Notes: generated by a model from the sequence alone, not told the origin. Shown: positions 47,156 through 58,479, counted from the first letter of the stretch. The stretch is 64,000 nucleotides of DNA from Hermatobates lingyangjiaoensis (GCA_026182355.1 JAPFBL010000001.1:1178001-1242000); one strand, 5' to 3'. A program made the numbers and translations.

Positions 47156-47352
47156 TACGAGTTCGAGATTAACAAAGAGCAACACACAAAGTAGGGAAAC
47201 ACACTTACAGACTCAAATTTTCGGGTAATCCGTCTTCAGGAGAAAAGAGAATGGGAGACCAAGCACGTCTACAACGTGCTTACCCGAAAATTTGAGTCTG
47301 TAAGTGTGTTTCCCTACTTTGTGTGTTGCTCTTTGTTAATCTCGAACTCGTA
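47156..47352. repeat. Perfect inverted repeat, 72-bp arms
   Basis: Arms 47156-47227 and 47281-47352 are exact reverse complements, with a 53-base spacer. The left side retains the CTGAAGACGGAT..CCCGAAAATTT core on the minus strand. The spacer also holds a small AGCACGT/ACGTGCT hairpin. (TA)n adjoins the left end. Confidence 0.95.
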
Positions 47353-47407
47353 TTGTGTCCAGTTTGGATCGTATTTCGTTTTATCAGTTTAAAATATATC
47401 AGTTGTT

Positions 47408-47430
47408 TAAAATATATATATATATATATT
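47408..47430. repeat. (TA)n tract
   Basis: Short TA run between two palindromes. Confidence 0.9.
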
Positions 47431-47476
47431 GGTATACTTTGGGAGCAGACTCCAAAATGTATGTTTCTTTTAAACA

Positions 47477-47750
47477 TACCTCATTAAAGATCTTGCCAAC
47501 ATTAAGTTTAGTATGTTTCCTACATACCTTTTCAAGGTTTCGAATGCTACCTTTCCATCTCTGTGGTATCATATAAATTAACTCACCGATTTTTTTATCT
47601 AAAAAAATAATTAAAAATACAATTAAAGATAAAAAAATCGGTGAGTTAATTTATATGATACCACAGAGATGGAAAGGTAGCATTCGAAACCTTGAAAAGG
47701 TATGTAGGAAACATACTAAACTTAATGTTGGCAAGATCTTTAATGAGGTA
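47477..47750. repeat. Perfect inverted repeat, 124-bp arms, PLE-coding
   Basis: Arms 47477-47600 and 47627-47750 are exact reverse complements by direct comparison, separated by 26 AT-only bases. The right arm encodes ELIYMIPQRWKGSIRNLEK, VCRKHTKLNVGKIFNE, similar in layout to the 34.46-kb fragment (IPxxWKxxIRxLEK). It runs into (TA)n at 47749. Perfect identity over 124 bp in otherwise decayed DNA implies recent origin or gene conversion between the arms. Confidence 0.96.
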
Positions 47751-47769
47751 TATATATATATAATATATA

Positions 47770-49560
47770 TTTCCCATAAATAATGGTTAATAAAAAAATA
47801 TATTAGGAGTTACCATTATTGCCATAAAATCATATGATACTATATAAAATAGTATTAATATTTATATTCTACTCTTTTCTAACCCAGCTCATTATCAAGA
47901 GCTAACTAATTTTAAACAACTTCTTAATAAAACTCCAAAACAGGTAATATACCTCACTATTCTGATGACATACTCCAATAAATAGAACAATCCACCTTAC
48001 TGGTAAGACTTTCGTCTCGCCAGGATTAACCCCTTGGACATAAATGACATTTTAAATATGAAAGCATTGAAAGATGTACGCAAATTCATTAAATATTCCC
48101 ACAAAAGTCAAATGTAACTTGTAATGTAGTAAAGTAGGTAATATTCCCAAATAGGTAGTCTTTTTTCTAAAAATGACTATTCGGTAGACAATAAATTTAA
48201 TGCAGTAATTATGGTTTGTTTACATTATTTTATTTCAAAAAATAACGCCCAGTTTAAACTCATTAGAAGTTTTTATAATTATCTTATCGAAATCAAACAA
48301 ATGATATACAGTTAAAATGCACAACATAATTTTAAAAAATATTAGTTTAAAACACTTACAACTACAAAAAAAGAATTAAACGTTATTTTATATTAAGTTG
48401 ACTGAAAATAAATCAATCAGAAAAAAAAGTTATAGTGCTATGTAAACAATAAAAACATCTTGAATCATTGGAAATCATCTTAAAACGTGGTACTTATTAA
48501 AACTTTAAATAGTTTAAATGAGCTTAAACAATATAAACTCTTCTGAAAACCATTCAACTTAGTGGAAAAAGTTTGTTTCTACATTTTAATTCAAAAATAA
48601 AAGAATTAAAAAACAAATTTTAAGTTTATATTTCTGAGATAAATTGCCCTTACAGTGAATATCTAAAAAGTAAGAGACAAAATATTTCTTCAATATGGTA
48701 ATTCACTGATGTACATATTATAAAATTATCGATACTTTTTTTTTAATAGTCCTGATAGTTGATGACCGTTTTTAAATACTCGTTCAATTGAAGGTAACTA
48801 AATCAGGTAACTCAGTTTTACTGAAATTGCTTCCATCTTAACTGTTGTACCGGATCTAATGTGCAGTCAACATATCACACAACTTCCTTGCCTACAGTTC
48901 GTAAAATTTCCCTCAACCCTTTAACTTCATTTAATGCAACAAAAATGTACACCAAATTTTTGAAAGGAAGAGATATAGTACTAGATAATTGGTTATAACT
49001 TTTTCGACATGGAGATGTAATTCAGATATTTTTCTTACATCTTCGTGGGTTACCACACCCACCATTACCTCAATTAAGTTTACTACCCTCACCATATCTA
49101 ATGAAGTAATTACTTAAGATTCTTTCATTTTTTTGCAATTCATGATGATATGTTACCATTTGCTCAGCATTATGGTAATTTTCATGAACATATAATATCT
49201 ATAAAATTTTATGAATATGCCTACCCAAGGAAACACCATCCTCATAAGCTATAGACTCGTGTGACAACTGGAAATGTTACTACTAGTGACATCCAGTTCA
49301 TTGATGGGACTATACGCTATCACTGTGGGAGTTCATGAACCACTAATATCAGACCCAATGGGTTCGTGATGATCAGAATTTAGTTACTTAATAAAATAGT
49401 CTTCAAGTACAAGCAATATTTGTATTCGTAATTATATTATTAGTATTAACTATTTTTTTATAAAATATGAATAAACTCTAGTGATATGACTTTTGCTAAC
49501 TAACAGAAACAAAAAAAGATTCATATCAGTCGTTACCATATTTTCACTGTCAGACAAAAC
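47770..49560. other. AT-rich DNA, no gene recognised
   Basis: Nothing identified beyond short frames. Confidence 0.4.
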
Positions 49561-49890
49561 TACAGTCATGGTAGCTATGATGAAGACAATGGTGTTTGAT
49601 TGACTCTATTGAGCGGTGGTTTGTTTGGTTTGGTCAGTAGTGGACTGGGTAGAAAGAGTGGCTGCCGCGAGGCCATTAGTAGCAACACCTCCTCTCTCTC
49701 GAGGAAGGTAAACAAAGTATCTGTGAGGGGAGGTGGACACGGGCCTAAAAACTGCCACAATGTGCCCAACCCTCCGACATATTCATATTACTAGGCACCC
49801 TCCTCCCGGAATCACCTTTCCTATTATACGTTAGATTTTATCATTTATATTCTAACCGCCACGCACAGCCCTAGCAAACACTTGATTTAC
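49561..49890. other. GC-rich islet, G-to-C strand switch
   Basis: Counts per 60 bases: 49561 G 18/C 7, 49621 G 23/C 8, 49681 G 18/C 14, 49741 G 9/C 21, 49801 G 5/C 17. Overlapping 64-codon frames on both strands are not convincing genes. Confidence 0.65.
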
Positions 49891-51430
49891 TTATTTCTTG
49901 TACAAACTAACCAACAGAAATTATTCAAAAAGCTAAAATTAAATCTAAAATCATGATGTATTCAATATTTTTATTTGTTATTAAAAATTACTAGTAATTA
50001 GCCATTTCAATAAATGAATGAGTTGAGAAATGTGGCGTTCTACCCCAACGTCAGGAATATAATAGTAATCCGCTTTGGAAAAGGACAGGTGCCGAAAGAA
50101 AGTACCAATTGTGTAATAAAATTGTATAGATTCTTAACTTCTTTATATCAACATTACTATAAATTCCGACGATTCAGGATCTAACCTATCATATAATTAT
50201 GAGCCACTTTTAAATATGAGTTCTTTGACTGATTACTTAATGAAAACTGAGTGATCATGAAATAATGATTAAAGATAATGATTAAAACAATCATGAATTT
50301 TACTTATGATGAAGTTTAAGGTTATGATGAACCTTAAACAAAGGTTCAACATTTAACATAGTTGATCTTAGGTATAAAAATTTAATCTCTACGTTGATTC
50401 GATGTCTAATCATTTATTGATTTGTATACCGATGATATTTGCACCACATAGGGGGTAACTGGAAAACTATTTGTTTAAAAACTAACCTAACTATTTCATC
50501 ACTAAATATATAAATCAAATTCAATTTTAAAAGAAATATTTTTTCAATTATTATTTAATTGCATAGTGTTCTATCAAATATACCTGAATCAAACAAAATT
50601 GATCTTCGAAATTGTCACTTGATTAGCCATAACTCAGACATGTGCTACCTTCTTCGAGCCAACTGGAACATTTGCTATCAATGGTATATTCATAATTTTT
50701 CTAAAAGTCGTTTTTAACTACTTATTATAAGTACTTTAATTGTAAGTAAAATTTAATTTTTTAACATGCAGATATATAATCATAAACAATAAATGTAACA
50801 ATAAAAGTAATTAATAATTAGTGGCTCTGTTGTTTACTTACGTACCAACAAGAATTTTTACGATACAATTCTCTGGTGTAGATAGCACCCTCCCGTGACA
50901 TGCTTAATTGAGCAATATTTGGGAGTTATTCAAAACTAAAAAAAAAAAATGACAAAACTATGCGTGAAAAAGATTTAGAAATTGTACAATTTCAATCGTA
51001 ACGATTATTTTCTTCTTCACATTTAAAAAAATCTAATTTTCATGGTTATATTGTTCAAGTAACCTGCAAATATTACCAATTGATCAGCTTTTCTTTATTA
51101 TTATTTCATACATAAAGCTTTGTTTACTGTACATATTTTGTGACTTATCTCAAAAAATTGAGGTGTGTTGTTTGAAAGAACTAAAAAAAAAAAGACGAAA
51201 TTTAGATACGAGGATGACGTATGGTATATGATATCCTACATAAACCAAATACTCTCAATTTATTAAAAAAAAAAAGATATTTGTCTATCTTTTGAGCTGG
51301 AATCACGTTCATCATTATGAGTAAAAACTGAAATGGGAAGTAAAAGATGTCTCATTAAACAAATATGAGTTAGTACTCTTTTAATATGAATTTATTTAAT
51401 ACGTCTGGGCTCCTCACTCACACTACCTCA
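49891..51430. other. AT-rich DNA, no gene recognised
   Basis: Nothing identified. Confidence 0.4.
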
Positions 51431-51533
51431 TCATCTTTGATCGCGGCTGCAATGAACATCGACACAATGCAGTGATACCTCGACATACCAGTAAATCTTC
51501 ATTCGAGTTTTTCTACATACCAGGTAAAATTCT

Positions 51534-51616
51534 CGCGGAATTTCTGCTGGATATACCGCAGAAATATAAATCATGGAAAGAGCTGCAGCCCCAGTCCACG
51601 TTTTCATTACTACAAT
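51534..51616 (-). CDS. Possible single exon, MFS/SLC22-like transporter
   Basis: The minus-strand frame reads MKTWTGAAALSMIYISAVYP then AEIPREFYL. A hydrophobic segment followed by (Y/F)PAE(I/L)P-R resembles the end of TM11 in organic-ion (SLC22) and related major-facilitator transporters (..IYIYTAELYPTVVR). A GTATGT donor follows directly after FYL (about 51528-51533), and CTCATTGTAG could be an acceptor just upstream. It is short, the flanking exons are not in view, and the match is by eye. Chance or an old pseudogene remain possible. Confidence 0.25.
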
Positions 51617-51649
51617 GAGATTTACATCATATTCTAAATCCATCTAGAA

Positions 51650-53080
51650 TGGCAACTATAAAAGTAATAAAAATAACAGTAAAATAGTATTGAAACTACT
51701 ATTAAAAATAATTCAGTAAATTAAAGATAGTTGATTAGTTCAATAAGTACAACACTTATGTATGAGTGCGATACTCATATTGAAAATTAAATTCCTCTAA
51801 TAATTTTTGAATTAATAACTATATTATATCAAATTTTACAGACTTTTTTTGGCAATTGTAGTATAGTTTTTCTCAGTATGTATCGTATGCACTGCATCTC
51901 TTCATAATATTTCATCTAGTATAAGACTGTTTTGTCTCCAATTATCAGTCGTAAAATAATTGGTCTTTAGGCAACACCCGTCAGTGTCCAAGGTAAAGTA
52001 CTACCTCAAAACATTGTTTTTATTGACTCATTAAAAGTTTTTGCTTGCTAATACATTGTGTTTGTTATCGCTAACTATTTACTTAGTTTTTCCAGCTATT
52101 AAGGATTATTTAAAATATTTTTGGTGGTTGGGATGCATTACTGGGTTTAATACTATTTCTTATGGAGTGGATTGTTCTAACAAACCAGTAATTTTACATA
52201 TGTGCTCAGTTTTGGAATAAATTAAACTAGTATGTTGAGATACTGTTTTTGAAAACATCTCTCGTCATAGTTTTAAAGAATATTTCCCTTGAAACTTTTC
52301 AATTTTTATGTCAACTTGATTATTTTAAACCAGAATGTTATCATATTTCCAAGCCTTATAACTAAAAATATATTCTCCACTTAATTATTATTATTATAAA
52401 TTTATTATGCATTTTATCAAAAAGTGTTAGTTAAGTGATCTCTTGATTTTTCCAAATCCGTTTTTCTTAAAGAAATTGTTTTTCTTTTCTTTATGAATAA
52501 CCCACAAAATTGTAAAAAACATTTTCAGCCAAATGCTTTTCTAATGTGCTAATATAACAGGATTTATCAAGGCACTTCTTCAGGTGATTTGAGAATTTAT
52601 TCTTACTAAATACCTTTTTCAAAATTGAAAGATGGAATTTTCACTCACCCAGTTTTCAGCTCTTCAGCCATTTTAGATTGCCAATATGTAAATAAATAAA
52701 GCTACTTAACAATATGCAAATAAATACTGTTCATAACAAATAAGGTTTATTTGAAAATCAAAGTGATAGTTATTTTTTTATTTATCTTCGATTAGACAAC
52801 AATATTGTTTATATTAATATATTTTTTTTATTCTTTCAAATTATTATAAAACGATGTTATCCATTTATTTAATTGTAAAATAATTATAAATATTTTTAAG
52901 TTATGATAACATTTCAATTAAAATATGCATCATTGAAATAGTTTTATCTATATTTCTACAGCTGATCGCAGTTGTTTGACATAATTTTTTGCGTCAGAAA
53001 TTATATTCTAAGTCAACTATAATTGAATGATAAATTGTCAAAGTAAGAAAGTTTGATCATTTTGCTGGAATGTGCTATTT
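51650..53080. other. AT-rich DNA, no gene recognised
   Basis: Nothing identified. Confidence 0.4.
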
Positions 53081-53510
53081 TAGACCAAACAAGGGGAAGG
53101 GGGAAAGAAAGATCCCCAGTGTAAATTACAAGTGACAATTGGTGCACATTTAACAATGAAACTTCAGGGAAATCCATCCATAGCTCAACGAATTAAATCT
53201 GCATATAATAGCTTGGGGGTCTTTTAGGTCATTTACAGAGGACTGTAGAAAAGCGTTGCCGGACGCGTGGGCTTTGTGGGGACAAAACACCCCTCTGAAA
53301 ATTACAGGCTTTTCGTTGGGGACCCCAAAAACGCGGAAACAAAGGTGTCTGCCGTCGGCCAGATGCGGGAGGCAGGGATGGCACGTTATTATTGCCTTTA
53401 ATTCATTGTTAGGCCAAATACAGCCGCTTCCTCCACTTCTGCCCTTATTTCATACTAATCCTACAACATTTTTTCAAACACTTCATACGTCCACCTTATA
53501 AAACTATTAT
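53081..53510. other. GC-rich islet, G-to-C strand switch
   Basis: Starts with GGGGAAGGGGGAAAG (about 53091). Counts per 60 bases: 53221 G 21/C 10, 53401 G 6/C 17, 53461 G 1/C 15. CpGs are concentrated in the centre (GCCGGACGCGTGG, AAAACGCGG, GCCGTCGGCC). Confidence 0.6.
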
Positions 53511-54370
53511 ATAACTAACATGACATTTTCATTTTTTTTTTCACTACCCAGTACTGCATTAATAAGTACGTTACAAATTGTATACAAAAATACCTCCTTT
53601 AATTACACATCTCTTATTTCTTTAATTTATTAATAAACATGAATTAAACACAAATTTCAGTGAATAATTATTCCATGAACTTTTATCAAATGACCAAAAA
53701 AAAATAAAATGAAATTATTCTAACCATCTAAATAACAGCACTTAAATTAGTAACCAACCGTAACTAAACAAATTAGCATTACCTACATTCTTATTATTAA
53801 TATCCATATCAATGTGCAATTAATACATTAAGTAGGATAAACTGTATATATTCTCTCTGGGACTCTAATAAAACTATCCTAAATGAAATACTGTTAAATG
53901 AATTAAGAACATAATTGAAGGCCTTTCCAGCTAACCTGTTTTTTACAAATTGTCAATTAATATAGAAAAATGTTCTTTATGAAAACATTCTGATCAATCT
54001 CATTTTATTTGGTGTCAATATTTCTTCAAATCTACGAGAAGTTCAATATTTCTAAAAATGATTAAACAAGAAACCGATAAATATTTAAACTAAATTTTAA
54101 CAAATGGTTCAGTTAAAATGATCTATGAATTATTGATTTTACTAGCACAGGCCTATAGACACATTATATATATTTAAATCTTGTAAAATTCAAAATTTTG
54201 TGAGGCATATAATATAATAAATCGTGTAACATAATTAAATAATAATATAAAAATATGTAGTTTATCAGTTTTTCTACTAAAAGTAATAAGAGAAATATTT
54301 CCATTTCTTTACTACTTTTAGTGGAGGTTTCTTTGATTATAGAGTCCTATGTGATTATTACAACACTTCA
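53511..54370. other. AT-rich DNA, no gene recognised
   Basis: Nothing identified. Confidence 0.4.
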
Positions 54371-54375
<5 letters not shown>

Positions 54376-54415
<40 letters not shown>

Positions 54416-55010
54416 GAATTCAGCTTCTATCAAGATATCTCTGCGAATGAATAATCACAGGTTGTTCGTTGGCAAACTCAGTGACCTTCCCGTTGTCACT
54501 CATACCAATTCTCAGTGAATAATTTTCAATGACTTTTTCCGTATACAGGTACTCAGTAGATTAATGAAACTAATACTAATATAGCCTTGAGAGCTTCAAA
54601 AGGAGAATTACTAGTTTTCTGGTATCTAGGTCTGCTTCTGGGCTCAACCTCAATTGTTAATTGTTCTTTTTATTTATTCTAATACTTAATTAAACCTTTG
54701 TTTACTTACTTATTTTTATTTTTAGCTTGTTTTTTTTACATATTGGTAATAGTTTTTATTTAAATATTCGCATTCATTTATATTTTTAATATTATTTACA
54801 TTACCTATCCTTGTCTCGCCCCCCCCCCCCTCCACAAGTTGCTTACACTGATGAAGTGCCTCTTTAAGGAGACTACTTCAGTCATCACCTCTCTTCAGAG
54901 TGATTAACATCTCTTCCTGATGACGAGGCTATCAAAATATAGTAGTGAGTCAGTGAGTTTCCGAAATTTTTTACATGTTCTTTTGTGAATCTAGTTTATA
55001 TATATATATA
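54376..55010 (+). pseudogene. Truncated PLE: endonuclease tail, 3' UTR, (TA)n at both ends
   Basis: (TA)n (54376-54411) is followed by homology to 33890-34128: ISLRMNNHRLFVGKLSDLPV, VTHTNSQ and a stop, then decayed tail with GLLLGSTSIV. The 3' UTR follows, with AAGTTGCTTACACTGATGAAG and the core CTGATGA-C-GAGGCTATC-AAAAT (54917-54937), then GTAGTGAGTCAGTGAG and (TA)n (about 54998-55010). It has stops and an altered GAAA, so it is a dead copy of the 33.3-kb family, cut exactly at a (TA)n. Confidence 0.87.
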
Positions 55011-55029
55011 TTGATAAAAGTATCGACCG

Positions 55030-55383
55030 TGGAATAGAAACAAAACTAAAGTTTATCGGGACTTGATCAGTTCTTCAGGTTCAAATTAAACTCTCATTGC
55101 CAACGGTCTTGATTTAAAACCTTTTTCGTAGGCAGAAGTATAAATTTCGAAACAGAAAATTTAAGTATTACATTACAAATTATTTTACAAACAAAAATAG
55201 TATGTCGATGTGTATACTATTTTTCTTTATAAAATAATTTTTAATGTAATACTTAGTTTTTCTGTTTCAAAATTTATACTGCTGCCTATAAAAAGGGTTT
55301 TAAATAAAGACCGAGACGTTGGCAATGAGAGTTTAAGTTGAACCTGAAGAACTGACCGAGTCCCGATAAACTTTAGTTTAGTT

Positions 55384-55384
<1 letters not shown>
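55030..55384. repeat. Palindrome of PLE-type modules, ~165-bp arms
   Basis: Arms about 55043-55206 and 55209-55380 are inverted: AAACTAAAGTTTATCGGGAC, TCAGTTCTTCAGGTTCAA, CTCTCATTGCCAACG and AAAACCTTTTTCGTAGGCAG mirror their complements. The left arm has lost part of GTTTCGG. (TA)n lies beyond both ends. Confidence 0.9.

Positions 55385-55425
<41 letters not shown>
55385..55425. repeat. (TA)n microsatellite
   Basis: About 20 TA repeats joining two palindromes. Confidence 0.95.
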
Positions 55426-55429
<4 letters not shown>

Positions 55430-55434
55430 TGCAA

Positions 55435-55630
55435 ACTTCAGTAAGAAATGAGAAAAAAGACTAAAATCTTTCAACCGAATAAGCGGTATTCGTCAGAGTC
55501 AAATCCCAACTGAATATTTGTCAGTCTGTTGGGATTTGACTCTGAAGAAGACCGCTTGTTACGATTGAAAGATCTTAGTTTTTTTTTCTCATTTTCTATT
55601 GTAGTTTAAACGTTGATTGTAATTTCACAT
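55435..55630. repeat. Palindrome of the 'GATCTTTCAAC' family
   Basis: The left half (55445-55515, minus sense) and right half (55525-55620, plus sense) mirror each other around AATATTTGTCAGTC. The right core is CTGAAGA-A-GACCG-CTTGTTA-CGATT-GAAAG (55542-55571). Confidence 0.85.
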
Positions 55631-55639
55631 GTATATTGT

Positions 55640-57190
55640 GAAATCTTTTTATATTTATATTACTGTTACTATTTATTATATTTATATAAATAAATTCTGG
55701 TATTTCTATGCCATCCTGAAAATGTAGTTACTGTATAATATATGTAGTTAATATAAAATAAGTCTATATGAATATATATTTATCATTCTGCAAATGTTTT
55801 ATTTAAAGGAGAAAAAGAAAGAAGAGGGAAATAAATAGAGACAGAAGGAATAGAATTGAGGGAACAATGAAATGTATTGGTAAACAAATATCTTGATGAA
55901 CTAGATATACCTGTATATAATATCAACAGTTGAAAATCATACTTTCAAAACATAACATTATAAGACAATAATTACTGGAAGTAATTTATTTAGAGGATTT
56001 ATTTATTTAAAAGTCGAACTTTTTAAATAGAATAATGAATATTTAAAGTAATAATTTTAACTCTTCAAACCCAACTTTGTAAAAAGGTATCAGATTTAAG
56101 AAGGTTTGAGCTAAGAAAACAGTTCAGGTAACAGGATGATCCGTCATGTGATCCCTGACAGTGGTCAGTTAGAGTCTTTTCAGTGAAAGGAGCGGCTTTT
56201 CTTCTTTGAGAACTTCAACAATGTCCGGCCCTTCTAATGGTTCAATCTCCGTAAAGTAAACACAAAAAACCTTCTTGTAAATTCTGTTATGTTTCTTTGA
56301 ACACAACCTCATAGAGCACAATAACAGAGTAAAAGGATTAAATTTGGTGATATTAACACATTTGAGCAAATAGACAGTAAGTCAGTGAGTGTGATGTTTG
56401 ATTATTTGGTATGAAGCATTAGAAGAGAAGTCAAATCATGAAGCTATATCACTTTAATAATAAAATAAATACCTACCAATGACTGCTACTTTCAAATTAC
56501 TACTTAAACAGTACAGTAAACGCTCTTGCAAATTAGAAAAATTGTTTAGTTTTAATAAATTAAGCCATAGAATACTCTCATTTACACTAGGTACTTTGAA
56601 AGTACTAGGATTTTCCTTGTATTTACTTAATTATTTCTCATGTATTGAAAAGAAAGCCTCGACTCATAATTGAGTTTCTATTTATATTACAAAAGAAATC
56701 TTGTAAAACTAATATATGCTTTTATGTTTTGTAAAGAATATGACAGCAAAAAAGTTCTTTGAACCACAAAAAAAAATAAACTGGAGAAAAGTCGTACAAA
56801 AATTAACAACAAATACTGTTATTAAAATTAATAAAAAACTATGTGACCTTCTATTGATTAATCTTTATTATAAAACAGTTGTCCAATATTATTCGACAAA
56901 TATTGTAAAATTATAGTCAAATTATGTATATGATAGTAATTTATCTAAGGCAAATAGTAATGCATGATAACAAATTTAACTACTTCTTTTTCGGGGTATA
57001 CCAGGACTGAATGTATTGTACATAATTGATTCATTTTAATGAAGTGTGAAAACGATACCGAGGACACCTAAGATACGTTGTGTCACCCATACACCTGGTA
57101 ATAGAGCCCTTTATTCCTACCTTCGGTGATCTTGTGGGAACTGGCGTATTCAGTTTTGTCTGCTGGCATATACCATATATTACCAATTAC
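55640..57190. other. AT-rich DNA; one possible exon at 56.2 kb
   Basis: No recognised gene. The minus-strand frame ending at 56169 is discussed as a finding. Confidence 0.4.
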
Positions 57191-57540
57191 TAATCTATTT
57201 ATATAGGAGCCAGGCTAGCTCAATGGTTAACGTACCCGCCTCTGGGCTGGTAGTCCGGGGTTCGATCCCCACCTGGCCCTCGATTATTCACACGATTATT
57301 TATATTCACGCGGGAGGTGAATAAATCTGAGTACGTCGTCCCTCGTAAGCCGTCGGTCCCGAGCCTGTACGGTATCAGGTACTCGTTAAAGATTCCTACT
57401 CAAAATGCACTAGAGTTAGGCAAAATTTAGGACTCCCAATGTAGAATCTATAGAATCACTGATCAAACAAAAATCCGGTCAACAACTAACGTTATCACCT
57501 GATAGGGGATTGGTTTAAACAAAAAAAATAATCTATTTAT
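57191..57540 (+). mobile_element. tRNA-derived SINE with 12-bp target-site duplication
   Basis: Box A TAGCTCAATGG (57216-57226) and box B GGTTCGATCCC (57259-57269) are canonical for a pol III promoter. The body matches the 27.3-27.6 kb copy: CACGCGGGAGGTGAATAAAT, CGTCGTCCCTCG, CGGTCCCGAGCCTGTACGG, CAGGTACTCGTTAAAGAT, GAGTTAGGCAAAATTTAGGA. After GTAGAATC the 3' tail is different and ends in A8. The direct repeat TAATCTATTTAT at 57191-57202 and 57529-57540 bounds an insert of about 326 bp. Confidence 0.93.
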
Positions 57541-57629
57541 GAAATCAAAACATTGTACTCCTTTTTCTTATATATAAAATTTAACCTTAAAAAGATAATG
57601 CTTAGAAAACATTACTTAGAAATCTCACT

Positions 57630-58470
57630 TTGATATTTCAAAGAATCGTCGTCATTAGAAGAGGAGATGTGACTCACTTGAGGAGTGAAACCACACTGGT
57701 GAATTCCTTTGTAGTAGTCGCAGTAAAAGTACTGCTAACATACGCAGGGAGGTGAAGGGACAAAAAATAAAGTAATTAAAGATAATAACAGAAATAAAAC
57801 AGATAATAAATAAAAAACAAATAAGGAAAAAGAAATAAAAGAACAAAACTAAATACACAATTCTAATAATTGATATAAATCAATAATAATTCAAAAATAG
57901 ATAAAAAATAATACGTTTAAAATAGATAAAATATACGTTTGAAATTGAGTATAGGAGTTATTCTAGCACCAAGAAGACTGATATGTGCCTCATCAGAAGC
58001 TTTCAAGGTAACCACGATGTTGGAATCAGTAATCTGCTTAAGAATTCGTACACGGAATCAGTCATTGAATTTGAACTCGTAAGAATATGCGTGGTTGGTA
58101 AACAGGAGGTTATTGTGCTGACCAAGGGAAACCTATAACAACTCATACGCAGGCTCAGCTTAGTAAAGGCCAAATCACACCAGGTAGAGTCTATTCGGTA
58201 GACACACTTTTGAGAAATACAGGAGATTTTGATATTTATCGGGTAGATATAATTGTTAGAATAACAAGTGTAATAGGAATAAGCATTGATTATGATGCAG
58301 ATCTGACAGATAAGACACCCATACTGGCGCATACTACCAACCTCATAAGGATGTCGGGTCCAGGGAAATCCAGGAGGTTGTCCATAGAAAATGAATGAGA
58401 GTTGACTTAAGATTAAAGAAGTAGAAGGGGAAATGAAAGAATCAACATATTTTTTATTCAAATTCTTCAT
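57630..58470 (-). pseudogene. PLE GIY-YIG fragment and 3' UTR, minus strand
   Basis: The minus-strand frame (58003-58470) contains GSMRQYGCLICQI, CISQKCVYRIDSTWCD, AFTKLSLRMSCYRF and TDSVYEF. It lines up with GGMVQCGRRGCLTCP, GNCVYRLDCTQC and LSLRMNNH of the 33.3-kb copy, with FYVGL lost between WCD and AFTK. Past the track stop the match resumes in another frame: LLKQITDS..VTLKASDEAHISLLGARI, then the 3' UTR and a degenerate core (57634-57657). It lacks the Y-YVG residues, so it would be catalytically dead. Confidence 0.85.
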
Positions 58471-58479
58471 TATTATCTT

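Noticed and set aside
57207..57280. A functional tRNA gene
   Set aside because: A and B boxes are present, but no cloverleaf acceptor pairing was found, and the sequence continues into a SINE body with target duplications.
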